A stretch of 64,000 bases of DNA, from contig NC_087079.1 in the NCBI RefSeq assembly GCF_026151205.1, positions 16,672,945 through 16,736,944 on the forward strand, read 5' to 3'. Source of the DNA: Bolinopsis microptera. Its lineage: Eukaryota; Ctenophora; Tentaculata; Lobata; Bolinopsidae. The position numbers were made by a program, and so were the translations under genes. Below the pieces are notes generated by a model. The model was not told where the DNA came from. It saw nothing but the letters and a program-made list of their open reading frames with translations, and did no database searches. Positions 1 through 13,800 of the stretch are shown here, piece after piece. The number at the start of each line of letters is the position of its first letter. The first letter of the stretch is position 1.

Positions 1-609
1 ATGTATGAGTTTCGATTGCAATCGTTTCATCAGATAGTAATTCGCACGTGCAAGACGTTTTTGTAAAAATTGCCATGAATTGCCGAGTGCTAAGAGCACT
101 ATCTTGTTTCAGTTTAGCCGTGTACAATTTAAGTTTAACCTGCAAATCGGCATTATATTGACTGTAATTACAGTATGACGTTGCTAAGTAACTCTTTTGA
201 AGGTGATACTAAATTCTGATTTGAGAAATTGGTTGAAAATTATAAAAGATTGCCGCGCCGGTTTGGTTAAATCTTTTTAAAGAATCAGCTATTCTCGTTT
301 TTAAGTAGACGAATTTGTTTTAATATTAAAAGACTTCGTATGTCTGCGCGGACCGATGCGCCCTGAGTACGCACTCCGCGGCCCCTCCTTCTATGCATAT
401 TAGGGGTCGCATATTCCAATTCTTATGCGTACTAAATTTATCACATTTATAAGCTAACAGTAACAGTATTGGAATTTATGCCTCCTAGGATTTCCACTAC
501 AAAATCTGTAAGTCTAGGTAGGTATTCTAGTGTAAGTTATCCGTTTATCGCACGTGACAAGAGCGATCCTGGGATTTTAGCTTAACTTAACAGCCAAGAA
601 ACTACTCTA
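1..609. other. No gene recognised
   Basis: AT-rich sequence with no convincing exon, RNA gene or repeat on either strand. The missing 3' exons of the minus-strand NUP210 gene would be expected in this direction, but I could not recognise any here. Confidence 0.5.
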
Positions 610-1028
610 GGGGGGGGGGGGCAACGTTTTGTAGATTAAGGTAGATAAAAGTAGAATGTCATCCTTTTTTTTGCGAATTCTACTCTACTTTATTCTACGT
701 TATCCTACTTTATTCTCCGTTGGCCCCCAAAGTTTTGTAGATTAAGGTAGATAAAAGAAGAATGTCATCCATTTTTTTGCGAATTCTACTCTACTTTATT
801 CTACTTTATCCTACTTTATTCTACGTTGGCCCCCAAAATTTTTTAGATTAAGGTAGATAAAAGTAGAATGTTATCCATTTTTTTGCGCATTCTACTCTAC
901 TTTATTCTACTTTATTCTATGTTGGCCCCCAAAGTTTTGTAGATTAAGGTAGATAAAAGTAGAATGTCATCCATTTTTTTTGCGAATTCTACTCTACTTT
1001 ATTCTACTTGCCCCCCCCCCCCCCCCCC
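610..1028. mobile_element. Poly-G/poly-C bounded repeat element A
   Basis: The element starts with 12 G, followed by CAACGTTTTGTAGATTAAGG, and ends with 18 C. The interior is four tandem units of about 100-115 bp separated by GTTGGCCCCCAAA junctions. Each unit has a GTAGAT..GTAGAATG left part and a pyrimidine-rich ATTCTAC..TTTATTCTAC right part, so a unit can fold on itself. TACTCTA flanks both ends (603-609 and 1029-1035), like a target-site duplication. The same G-run..GGGCAAC start is seen at 7832 and 21614. It is non-coding and I know no named family for it. Confidence 0.6.
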
Positions 1029-3513
1029 TACTCTAGCTTGACAGGAAAAAATGCCAGCTTCGCGACAATGCGCTAGTGAGGGATGTTAATAATTCATGGT
1101 TAAGACTATGTAATGTTATGCAACTATTAATTCTGAGCTGAAATGGTGCAATAATTTAATAAATTTCTTCAAAATTCTCAATACTTTCGACATGCCATAT
1201 ATTATTATTATATAAGCTCTGGGTTGCAGTTGGTCACCAAAATGTCGATGAAATTTCACACGATATTTTTGCTCAAAGATATCAGGATATAATAGGTCAC
1301 TTGATCTGATCTTATGATACCCCGGCCCTCTCTACTTATTTTGTAGACTTTTTAAATCCTACTACATCTGAACTTCAACATGCTGATTTACGTAGTTTGC
1401 ACGATTACATTATTTTGACTCATACATAAGTGATCCCAATAGCATAGTAATAGCTAATGGTATCATCTCTATACTTAATGAGAATTTTGCGTGGAAATGT
1501 CGTGATTCTTGCAGCATTGTGATACTATTCATTATAACCAGATGATATATGCTAAACTCATTGCCATTAATATTATTGTCGATCATTTTCTTGGCTCGAC
1601 TTTCAAAATCCATAATTTCAGTTTCGGTGTTCTTCTTTAAGCACGGATTTTACCCTTACCCCAAAATTCCAGACTGTTCCCAAGGACTACCACTTACTTA
1701 CTTACTTTGATATGAATGAGGTTTAGCCAAAAGAGTCAGGGTCATAGTGAGAGTGATATATCACAATGATTATCAATGAATAAACTCAGCGAACTATTGT
1801 TAACAATAGGTGATGCAGTTGTAACGATTTAATTAGCACGGTGATAACTGATAAGCCTCAACAGCTGAGTGATACCTAATTTAGGTATCACTCAGCTGGT
1901 TGGCCTCATAATCAACGTAGACATGATGAATTTATTCATTAAATTAAAATTTGATAATCTCCATTGCATCGCCGAGAAGAACCTTGTTCGCAGAATTGTT
2001 ATTTTTGCTGACGTAGATATTTGACGTAGTTAATGTTAAGATGCTAAAAACCCATTGTTTCATGAAATTGTATTTATTCTGAAACAATGTTAAAGGCCAA
2101 TTAATCTTAACAGCGGATATGGTAACCAAATCAATTAGTATAAGTAGGACTGTAATTATGACTATAATTACATAAATGTAAGCATGTCATTGATAATACA
2201 GGTCAGATTATTCTTTAGACTGTAGCTAATGATCTCAAATCGATGCTAGATTCAACTACGTCACTAAATTATAAATTAGAGGGGCGTACGAGGGGTCAGG
2301 GTCCAGGTTAAATAGAAGAAAAGGGGGGAGGTGGAGCAGGACGTTGTGGACGGGACAACATCAGTATTCAGTATGTTACCAAGACCCATCAAGATTGGGG
2401 TTCGAACAGATGATACACGGCTCTTTGATCTGATAACACGATTAATGTCATTAAAAGCGAGATTATGTGGACTGGTCACCTGACAGTGAAGCCTCCTGCA
2501 ATTATGCCTTATAGACATAACGTGACCCGTACTTTATGGGTATCGAATCTTAATTTAGTCACAAGAGCCAAGACCGCGTTTATTTTGCCCAGATCACAAA
2601 GCCCCTCCAGTGGGGACATGAGATGCTCTGGCTGATCTCGCGATGGTTTCCGATAACAAGGACTATACATTTTGAGTTTTAACGTCTACGTTCTAATTTT
2701 GGTAGTTGCGAAATTATTGGGTGTCTCCGCTTTGAGATTACTTTTTAGTAACATACCATTGCACTTAGGTTCTTCTTGATGATGTTTGACACTTCACACT
2801 TACATGCTTTAATGGTTGTACATTTGATGGGTGATAGTATTTTGGACACTTTATGACCGCAGACCGTATAACCCTGAGGCATTTAATCCAATTCTTTGCT
2901 ACCCACGCATACGCTAAATACCATTACTCGGCAGAAAATGACACGGCAATTTGTTCTGGTTTTTTATTGACAAACATAGTAAAATGTTTTGCGGTCCCAG
3001 GCTCTGCTTTATTTCAAATTTTTGTAGTAATTAGTATAAACTATTTTTCCCACTCTTTGTCACTTTACAGTTATAAAGTTTACGAGTTTTTGTTCCGCAT
3101 CATAATTTGACACTGTGACTATGTAGTCAACAATTAAATGTGGAATTTGGCTTTCCCTGTTGTTACTAATTTGAGCAGAACATTGACATTTAACATTTCC
3201 TTAATTCCCAAACATTTGTGTGCTAACAATTTGAGCGGGAGATTTGGACTTGTTTATTTGCCATTAATTTAATTAATTAATGAATAAATGCGAAAAAATT
3301 GGACGAGACTGCCGCCAAATTTTTGGGAACCAAGGCAATACGAATTTAATGTGACGAATGCCAATAGTACAGTGGCTCACTACAATTCATGCTAAGCCTA
3401 AACTAGTGTATGTAATATTTATATTACCAGTTCGATGAGGGTGCATCTCACTAATTATAATGGAACTTTGGGTTTCAGGTCACACTTTTGATAATTACTT
3501 ACATGTGTTATTC
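1029..3513. other. No gene recognised
   Basis: AT-rich sequence with only short open frames that lack splice context or protein-like composition. A short inverted repeat around 1870-1900 (ACCTAATTTAGGT core) is the only structure I noted. Confidence 0.5.
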
Positions 3514-3864
3514 TGTGTCGGTGTCACTATTATATCTGTGTCGGTGTCACTATTATATCTGTGTCGGTGTCACTATTATATCTGTGTCGGTGTCACTATT
3601 ATATCTGTGTCGGTGTCACTATTATATCTGTGTCGGTGTCACTATTATATCTGTGTCGGTGTCACTATTATATCTGTGTCGGTGTCACTATTATATCTGT
3701 GTCGGTGTCACTATTATATCTGTGTCGGTGTCACTATTATATCTGTGTCGGTGTCACTATTATATCTGTGTCGGTGTCACTATTATATTCTGTGTCGGTG
3801 TCACTATTATATCTGTGTCGGTGTCACTATTATATTCTGTGTCGGTGTCACTATTATATCTGTG
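3514..3864. repeat. 23-bp minisatellite, about 15 copies
   Basis: The unit TGTGTCGGTGTCACTATTATATC is repeated nearly perfectly; two units carry an extra T. Because 23 is not a multiple of three and the unit lacks stops, all three plus frames stay open. This produces artefactual Cys/Val-rich reading frames. Confidence 0.95.
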
Positions 3865-4857
3865 TTCACATTTTTGTCACCACTTCAATTTGGATACTCT
3901 GTAGTCTGTTGATACTTGATATAGCATTGTTGACTATTCAGAGGACATTGTAGTCGAGTCACGTGTAGCTATATGAAACAACTAAAATAATTGAGTCGAT
4001 AGACCACATATTCCATAAGGTACATATTATGAACTGAATAAAATTTGAATAGACACTGACAACGACATTAAAGGGCTTGAAATTCGAAATTATTTGAAGC
4101 GAATTAAATCAAATAGTCTTCATCAGAGTAAGAAACATCCGGTAATTCGGTTATCTGTCGATGAACCGGGTATCAGTTGGCGCTGGGTTCGGGTACAATT
4201 GGGCATAGCCGGGGCAATCTGCCAACGCACGGTTGGGACACCGACAGATTACCGAATTACCTGACCATCTCACTTGTCGTCTAATGTCAATTCAGAGGGC
4301 TCACCTTTCTGTATAACGTGTATATATAGCCTCTCTCGTGTAAAGAAACATCAAAGTATGGTCTTTGTCAAGATTGGTGGATGACCAGTCGGTAAACTGT
4401 CACCATTAAAACAGTAAATTTGACAAAATACGAGGTTCTGGTATTAACCTTGCCTTTGAAGTGTGTTTCAAGACACCTAATTTTGCCACCCAGGCATGCG
4501 CCGAGACGACAGCAGAATTTGGTTTGAGATGATTGCAGCTTATTGTTATGAATCATTCGTAGCCTTCGATATTATACTTTCCAGCATGTTCGATGATAGT
4601 GGCACTTCCTAATACAATACAAATACAATAATCAGCCATCGGGCAGCTCTAATTTTATTAAATGGTATTGGTTGTACTTGTATCATTCATTTTTGTTGAT
4701 ACTTGACTCTGCTCTGTTACTTTTTTCTTGATTCGACAACTGTTCCTGTTATTAGTCTACGGAGATTTTAAAGATAAATCACAGCAATGTTTAACTCGAA
4801 ATTTAATTTTCCAAGTACTTAATTGGTTTCGCTGATCAATTCCTAGCTAGTGTCACG
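3865..4857. other. Intergenic region upstream of the four-TM gene
   Basis: It contains one inverted-repeat element (4141-4261) and otherwise no recognised coding exon. The sequence directly before the ATG at 4858 (CACGATGG) is a reasonable translation start context. The promoter of the plus-strand gene should lie here, but I see no diagnostic core element. Confidence 0.45.
4141..4261. mobile_element. MITE-like inverted repeat
   Basis: The ends are GGTAATTCGG..ATCTGTCG on the left and CGACAGAT..CCGAATTACC on the right, inverted with one mismatch over 20 bp. The interior is rich in GGTT/GGCA motifs. A one-armed relative starts at about 23548 (ATTCGGTAATCTGTCGATGG). I saw no clear target-site duplication. 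Confidence 0.6.
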
Positions 4858-7800
4858 ATGGAGCTGAAAATCCTGGATGACACCATCGATCCTTTAGGGG
4901 TGTTTCTAGAAACGAATTCACATAAATTACCACGGTAAGAATCTGACTAGGACCTGGTCTGTTTGATTAGATCCACCGTCTTCATGGTTCAATCCAACCA
5001 ATATTTTACAGCTAACTAAAAAACAGATGGACTCCAGATCCACATATAAAACAAACTAGCTTTTGCTTTTCACAATTAATACAGACCTGTATGGACAGTG
5101 ATGACCCCATCTCCTTGAAGTAGGGAGTAATGCACGGTGTGAGAGTGGTCCTTGTTAGTCCTGATGTTGTAGACTGAACCTGGTCCTAAAATCAGGTCTG
5201 GAATGTCTGGGCCAGCTGGGGCGACCAGCACCGCTTTTCTTATCACCTGACGAAATTAAAAGGGATTCGTCAAATTTTAGATTTCACTGATCACTCAGCT
5301 TAGGTTTCGGTAGGAGGGCAATAGAATGCAAACCGAATCTATCAAATTCGACGTTTACATGAAGAAAAAAAAAACTCACTTGAATTGAGATAGAATCAGA
5401 AAGTGCAATGACGTCTCCGTTAGAATCAGTGTACGTTGCGGTGGCGCTGATAACAGTTATCCCTTGCTCCAACCCTTTAGCCGAAACAGCAAACTGTTTC
5501 TCGTCTTCTACCGTGTACCCCGACTGGAATTAAGATAGAAATTTAGGATTATTACGACCTTTATTGGAAGAAAAAACTAACTGAAAATTTCTTACAGATT
5601 ATTTTTCTTTCGACCAATTTTTTAATTTACATTTCTAATTCTGGTTATTAAATGAGGGAATGATCATGTTTCTTTTCAGGGTACACAGCCTCCGACTGGA
5701 TAGCAGATCAGACAGAGGAAGTTTCAACAGGCAGACGAGCTCTCAGAGTACGTTTAGTGTACAGAGCTTATCTAGTATTGGTAAGTAAGATAACACAGAA
5801 TTTTGTGGTTTTAATATGTAAAAGAATGATAATGAAACCAATAAATACAGGGAATTTTCTGGACAGAAAAAAAAAACAAACAATGCATAATTGAAATTTG
5901 CTTGGTGATCTAAAATCTTATAAAATGTCGAAAATCTTACAAAATAACGTCAACGATAACTCAATGCCCTGCAATCATCTGATTCACGAAATTTTTGTTT
6001 AAAAGTTCAAATCGCTGCATTCCATTTAAGTCTGACACACAGTCATGGTGCGGAGAATTAAAACCACATTGCGACTTGGTCTGTGTTTCGTTCTCGAATA
6101 ACTCGACCATTGAGATCGTTGTCCGACATTCCTTTTCTTGCTGAAGATGATGCTGGGAATTGCTGAGTAAATTACTTATGAAATCGTTAATTACTGGAAC
6201 AACCTCTCGCTTAGTTGTTTTTTGCTTCAGATTCTCGTTTGTGGCCGTTCTGAGTATCATCAAGTTCTCTGCAATCTTATGACCCAATTCATTGATGGGA
6301 TCAATGGAAGGTGCGGATGGTGAAATTGAAAGCATAGATCGTGTTTGGGCAATCATTAGTTGACTGTCATTTCCTTCAAGCTCGCTAGCATTTTCTTCTG
6401 CGACTGACGATATCGAGCTAGGTAGAAAAGTAGGAATAAGAGGAGGCAAGATTTTCCCTGATAATACCGATTTTGTCAAAGCTTTGTTATCAGCTGCCAT
6501 CAATTCAAGACTATCAGTCGGAGCAATATGTGAAAGTGTAGGTTCATTTGAGTCATATCGTGACAAGTAACTTGAATTTGCCACGGTTTTCTCCATCAAA
6601 GTTAAAGGTGGTGGATACATACTCGGCAATTCACGTTCTTCAGGCGTGTTGACTACATGGACAGGTGGATAAAAGCAACTCACAGTTTCATACTGAAAGC
6701 AATAAACAGGATATCGGTAACGTTTGAAATCGGTAGAATATTTTGCAGGTTCCCTTTCAGATCGTGGTATAAGAGGTCTCATTTCAGCTTCAAGTTCAAT
6801 GTCACAAAGATCTACACTACTGCTCTCCGATTTAGAATCGACGACGAATGCAGATAACGATATAACATCCGTTTTGAGCTCATCATATAGGTTTTGGTAG
6901 TGACTCGAAGACGAAAATGGATTCGACAACTTGACGTCTGGAATAACTGGATTGGGTACACTAAATCCACATCCCATCTTTAAGGCTTACAAAAGAACAC
7001 GCGACGAATATATTATGAAAATGGGACAAGTTTTAGGTTCATATTCATCAGAGCTCCTTCATAAATTGAGTTGTAAATTTTAAGTAAGTAAATTTAAGTC
7101 GGTAAATTTTAAGTAAAAAGTGTAGACAATTTAAACCGATATAATATGCAGATTGCTTCGATAAGATTACTGAATATTATAGAAATGAAAATCTTGCCTA
7201 TATCAGTTTATGAGGAACTGTTTGATATCCCGCGCGAATAGTAAACGCACGCTCGTGTAAACAATGCAAGAAGTAAACGAACATACCAGTCGGAAGCGAT
7301 TGCGCGCAGCAACAATAGAATGATGATCGAATCATATACACGTGCTAATAAGATGCACGCGCGCAGCATTTTGGCGACTGGCGGGCGACATCTGAAATCA
7401 ATGCCGAATTGCACTTTGCAGTGAACCGACAACCATAGTGACATAGTCATAGATTAGTCCATACTTCATCTAAGAATAAACGACTTCACTTAATAGGGGA
7501 ACGAATTACAAGCGGAGCTCAGCAAATAGGAGTCGCACTAAAAGAGACAGGAGTTGCTTTTAAAGATTCAAGTAAGTTTAAATTCATAAACTGACACTAA
7601 GATGCAGATACAGTTAATTTCAAATCTTTGCGCCGATTAATAAGAAAATATTTGTAGTGTTTAGCTTGAGGTTGAAATGCACTGTTTCAGGTGCTAGGCG
7701 ACTATCAGAGAGTAAAAAGATCATTGGAAATGGCATTGGTTGCATCCGACAAATTTCAGAGGACAAGGTAATCTTAGAATAAAATCACACAATTTAAATT

Positions 7801-10800
7801 TTTAGCTGTGGTAGTTTTTAGTTGTATTTATGGGGGGGGGGGGGGGGGGGGGCAACCATATTAAAGTATATTAAAATGTAGGATTTTTCCCGATTTTGAC
7901 CCGGGGATATACTTTAATATACTTTAATATACCTACAATATACTTTAATATATCCCTATCTCCTTGGAGGCCTACATCAAAAATTGTTGCCCAAAATAAG
8001 CTTGAAATGCAATTCTTAATCGATTCCAAAAATTTCTTGAAAAAATATTGAAAACTGATGGAGTTATTTCAATTTTAATGAAGTCATTTTGGCTAGTATT
8101 CCGAACCGAGATATTATGTGCAATTTTCCCAATTTTGTTCATGGAGGTCTTTTTACTTAGTATCCACTACATTCAACAAACACTGAGTTATATCTTTCAC
8201 ATAGAATTAGTCTCATTAAAAAATATTGAAATTTTATCGAATTTGGGCAAAAGCGAATTTGGGCAAAAGCGTATGCCCAAATATGGGCATATTTTTTAAA
8301 GCTCATAGCTCAGCCAATTTTTGACCAATCTGGATGGAAATTCATGTACTAGTCCTAAAACAGGCTTATCTTGCGAATCTGAGTGAAAAATATAGTTCAT
8401 CATGTAAATCTTAACGAAGAATATAAATCTTCTAATTGTAGGTATATTAAAGTATATTAAAATGTAGGATTTTTTCCGATTTTGACCCGGGGATATACTT
8501 TAATATACTTTAATATGGTTGGCCCCCCCCCCCCCCCCCCCCCCATTTATTGTTTGTTTCGATTTTTGTCACAATTTTAAACCTTGCTAATTAAGAGCCT
8601 GTTATGGCCAGATTAAGGACATGGCCGCTTTACACTAACATAATGACCACTGCTCGATTTAACCCAGCTTGCTGGTCTATGGCTCACTGCTCTCTGAGAG
8701 ATAGAAGTGAAAATAAATGAGCGCTGAAGGAATGATGAATGACGCGCCGGGTTACCTGGGGTTCCCAGGCTATAATTGATAATGTTCATAAGCAATAGTG
8801 AATAGAGATTCGGCGGAATGACAGGCTGAGCGCCGCCCAGTAACGCACCGGGTAATTCTCGATTAGGTTCTAAAATCTAATCTCTGAAGCTTCTGTCCTC
8901 AACATTTGGAGACAATAACGACAAATAATCAAGATATTTCAGTACTGGTTCGGTGAGGTAGCTTGTACCGAAGCTCGGGCGTTTGTTGATACCAAGCCCA
9001 TAAGACATTACCCAACAATTGAAGAGGAATATGATCCCAGATATCCTGGCGCTCATCTAGCACTGTGAGTTGTGTTTGTATAATTTTTGTATAATTTGTT
9101 TCTGTCAGTAAACACATTGACTACTAGAAGCCTTCGCGCCAATGTTGCCTGTCGGTCAGTTTTCTTGTTTGTATTTGTGATTCGGGTCCGTTTGCCGTAT
9201 AATCATTCACATTTCACAGTTTTATTCTGTACGTAATTAAGGTACGTAGACTAAGAGTAAATTTGGTAGCTGTTTGGGTTTTGAGTGATATTATGGTACC
9301 GCTTTAGATTCGTACATTTTCATTGGTACTTCAGTATGAGGTAATACTTGGGAGAGCACGTGATAAAGTACATCCCATCATTTTACTTCGATAATTTTCA
9401 TGTCAGTGACCAGCTGGCGCTGCTGTCAACGGTTAGGTGCAAATTTATGTCTATTAGAGTATAAGTTAAATCAGTGATTCATATTTCACGGGCGACAGAA
9501 CAGGTGACATGCACACCCGAAATAGCTCAACCATTTCCTCGGTTTACTAAAGCAGCTCAATTTGATCATCTTCCGGTCACCTTGTGATAAAGACTGTTGA
9601 GCTGGATTTTATCTGAACTGGATGTCCACGTGAACACTATTCCAGTAACACTGGCGAATGTAAAGGGACTAAGCCCATCTGAACCTGAAAAATTGAAAAA
9701 TTGTTAAACAGAAGCAACAATTTAACTGAGATGTGATGTTCATCGGCCATGAACCGGACAGCTTTACGCGCCACGGATATTTTTATTTCTGATCACAGAT
9801 CAAGGAGTTAGACATGCGAACAATATCGCTTTAATAGCCAGTTAAATCATATAAGTACGAGATCCTATCGATGATAAGACTCTTTGTAATTAGCAAATGT
9901 TTACCAAACGCCACCACTGCACTCACCCCATACTGTGAGAGGAATCTCTGAACTCTCAATGATATAGGTACTCGGGGCTTGTATCTCGATACCTTTCAGC
10001 TTGATAACTTCCACCGATACTGCAGCCTGTAAAAGTGTGATATTTTTATTTTTTTTTTTTAATTTATTTTTTTGTTTGATATGTTTACAGGGTTGATCGT
10101 TTGATGGTATCATAAATCACGATTTAAAAAGTCTGGATAAAAGTAGAGTAAACATCTTCTATAAGGTTGACCTTGCTATAGATCACGTCACTGTCACTGC
10201 GAACTCCGATACACTTCCCCACAACTTCAACACTTCCTTCCACCACTCCTGCAGAATGGAGCCAGATATGTCAAATAGTTTCTTTTACTAACGTTATAAT
10301 GATAAATATAACGTTAGTTATTTACTAAACTCACAATACTCTAAGTTATTAAATAAGCAGTGCTCCAGAATAAGGAGTACTCTAAAGTACCGGTTACAAG
10401 AGCTCGCTGGTTAATGGTGGCTGTGGTTGTGTTGAGAGAGGAGAATTCCAAAGAACTGTCATGTTGGGGACCTCCGCTGTATCGTAGCTATCATGGTAGA
10501 GAGACAAATGTTAAGATTGTACCGTATTTAGATTGTACAGAATATGCAATATTGAGAATAAATTGCCAAAAATTATTATTCAAAACGCTAATTTTTTCGT
10601 TTGTGGGACGACGATTAGAAAACATTTTACACTGTGTTGTATTTGAAAAAATACAGATGTGAGAGATTCAGAGGCATAAGCTCAAAATGTACGATGCGAA
10701 CAAACTAGACGAAAAAACTAGACGAACAAACTAGACGAACAAACTAGACGAACAAACTAGACGAACAAACTAGACGAACAAAGTACAAACTGACCTGAAA

Positions 10801-13800
10801 GACGGCTCCCTCCACCAGAACAAGGGGAGAAGGAGAGAGAAGAAGAGGCGGGAAGACAGTGATAGAGAGAAGGTTAGAGTCTACGTTGGTACTGCCACTA
10901 ACACTGAACTGCACTGTGGACGTACCCAGAGAGATACCCCTTACTCTGACAGTGGATTATTAAGTTTAGGATAGGAATCTGACTGTTGCGTTGCAAGAGG
11001 ATTAAAATATTGTTAAATTGCTTTTGTTTGTGTCGTGCTATGATTGAAATCGTCTTGTAAGTTAGAAAATTAGCTAGTTTAAACTAAAACTCACTGGTAC
11101 AAAGTGCAGAATTCATCACAAGAAGTCTGGTCCTCTGCCGAGTGTATCGAGATATGAGGATCTGGTGAGATCTGGTGCCGGAGATCAAGCTTAGGAAATA
11201 CTGCCGATGATATCTTCCTGATAATACAATCAGCGTAAATAATTATGGAATTGTTCATGATTGGGGGACTGGTCCGTAGTACCAGCCAATGTTTACTCAA
11301 AAGTAATATATAATTGAAATAAGTTAAATATTCATCCCCGAGGGGCACGCAGATTATAAATGTGATGTTATCTATTAAAACTATTCGATTAAAATTTTAT
11401 TGGTCGAGTCGACTGGCCCTGATCTGCAAACATATTTGATATTGGTAACTTTATGATGCTGCCTCACCGCAATTAGGTGTGTTATCAGTGAAGATATGCG
11501 CTATGTGGCAGTGAAATAAGGAATGTGCTGTTAGAATGGCAGGTGGTTAGAAATGTTGTCCTGATTCAGATTGTTTAATTTGAGCTGTATGAGTTTGGTT
11601 TTGAGTGATTATTGACTATGTTCTTTGTGATTTACGTAATCCAGGTAGGTTGTGGAGTAAAAATGGTGGCCATTCGTCGTTGCAGCCAGCACTTTGCAAG
11701 TCTAGTAGTACTTTTTTTGACGAATTCTTATATATGTTGATAGAAAATATACTGGATGGGCATGTAATGCGAGTGTTATGCTCTGAAATAGCGAGCATTG
11801 GGCCTTTATAAAAGATGCTAGATCTCAGGTCAGTCTGTGAGTAAATTGATAACCAGTCTAAGTTTTGTTCGTGTGTCGTTCCTTGTTTGGGTGTGATTAT
11901 AACGGTAACAATCTAATTGTACCAAACACTAAAATATCCTGTCATTTTGTATCATTCATAATATGGATTAATAACATATACAGGGTGTTTCAAAAATAAT
12001 GTCCTGATTTTAAAAAACAATAAAATTTTTGCTCCTTTATAAAAGTTTATTGTTTTTTAAAATCAGGACATTATTTTTGAAACACCCTGTAGTTTAATCC
12101 AAGTAAAGGTAACCTGTTGTTAGAGTCGATGACTGAGAGGCTGAGAAGAGCGGAGCTGTGTATCTCCAACTGAGATACGGTTCTTATCACCACTTCGGCT
12201 GGTCCGGTCACGTGAACGTTACATCTGAGGCGATGTTTCAGGCATGACTTCTTTTTGTTAGTTCAGTTCGTTTTCAATTTTAATCTTAATCTTAATTTTC
12301 AGTACGTTTTACCTAACAATATCATTTTTTAGCTAGCAGAATGGTTTTCAGAGGGCATTAATGAAATGTAATATGAGCTGGTCCCAAGTCCAGACGCCAT
12401 TTTATTCTTTGTAATTTTCAATAACCCTGTCTAGTCATTGACTACTGATTTAGGTTTAGATAGTTATGGCTAAAAAGCAGTGATAAGAAAACGTTAAGTC
12501 GTAGTAAAGTTATTATTAAATCATATTAAAGTCATAATAAAAACGTCTTTAAGTGATAAGATGTAAACCGTGCGGCTTGTTGGGGTAAGCAGAGATCTTG
12601 CACGGTCAATGTGGTCACTCCTTGTAGATGCGGGGTCATCTGAAAATGTGATTCAACTAAATTGATTATGATTAATAGCCCAGCTATCTCCATTAAAATA
12701 GTTTTATCGTAAGTGGTAGACAGTATTTAACGCAATCTGAGGACAGCTTATAAAGCAGGAGAAATGCGGCAACATTTTTCTAAATTCCTCGTAAAACTAT
12801 TATCTGAGAAACTCATCTGAGAAACTCACAAGAATGGGAGAAGAATCACCAGCAGACATGTTGACCACACCCGGACTGTTGACAGTGGAGGAGTAGGTCC
12901 CAGACCCTCCACTTACTGTTACCTCTCTGGAACCTAGGGGAAGATTTACAGGGTGTTACACTCTGATACATGGTGTTACAGGGTGTTACACTCTGATACA
13001 TGGTGTTACAGTCTGATACATGGTATTACATGGTGTTACAGTCTGATACATGGTGTTACACTCTGATACATGGTGTTACAGGGTGTTACACTCTGATACA
13101 TGGTGTTACAGGGTGTTACACTCTGATACATGGTGTTACAGGGTGTTACACTCTGATACATGGTGTTACAGGGTGTTACACTCTGATACATGGTGTTACA
13201 TGGTGTTACACTCTGATACATGGTGATACAGGGTGTTACACTCTGATACAGGGTGAATGGTGATACAGGGTGTTACACTCTGATTCATGGTGTTACACTC
13301 TGATACATGGTGATACAGGGTGTTACACTCTGATACATGGTGTTACACTCTGATACATGGTGTTACAGGGTGTTACACTCTGATACATGGTGTTACAGGG
13401 TGTTACACTCTGATACATGGTGTTACATGGTGTTACACTCTGATACATGGTGATACAGGGTGTTACACTCTGATACAGGGTGAATGGTGATACAGGGTGT
13501 TACACTCTGATTCATGGTGTTACACTCTGATACAGGGTGAATGGTGATACAGGGTGTTACACTCTGATACATGGTGATACAGGGTGTTACACTCTGATAC
13601 AGGGTGAATGGTGATACAGGGTGTTACACTCTGATACAGGGTGTTACACTCTGATACAGGGTGTTACACTCTGATACAGGGTGTTACACTCTGATACATG
13701 GTGTTACACTCTGATACATGGTGTTACACTCTGATACAGTGTGTTACAGGGTGTTACACTCTGATACATGGTGATACATGGTGTTACACTCTGATACATG

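Noticed and set aside
2276-2518. 80-codon minus frame near the left edge
   Set aside because: No similarity to the missing NUP210 C-terminus, no splice sites in phase, composition not protein-like.
3460-3953. Overlapping long frames in all three plus frames (Cys/Val/Ser-rich)
   Set aside because: They are produced by the 23-bp tandem repeat, which contains no stop in any frame.
4578-4608. Possible NUP210 exon 35 on minus reading SATIIEHAGK
   Set aside because: Phase and acceptor fit and the text is faintly similar to the family at this point. But the exon would be 31 nt, about ten residues would be missing before it, and no following exon is seen. Too weak to include.
10172-10487. Exon 29 donor at 10398/10397 (CTT|GTAACC)
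   Set aside because: It would end in phase 0 and break the frame with exon 30. The donor ACCG|GTACTT at 10391/10390 restores phase and the family alignment.
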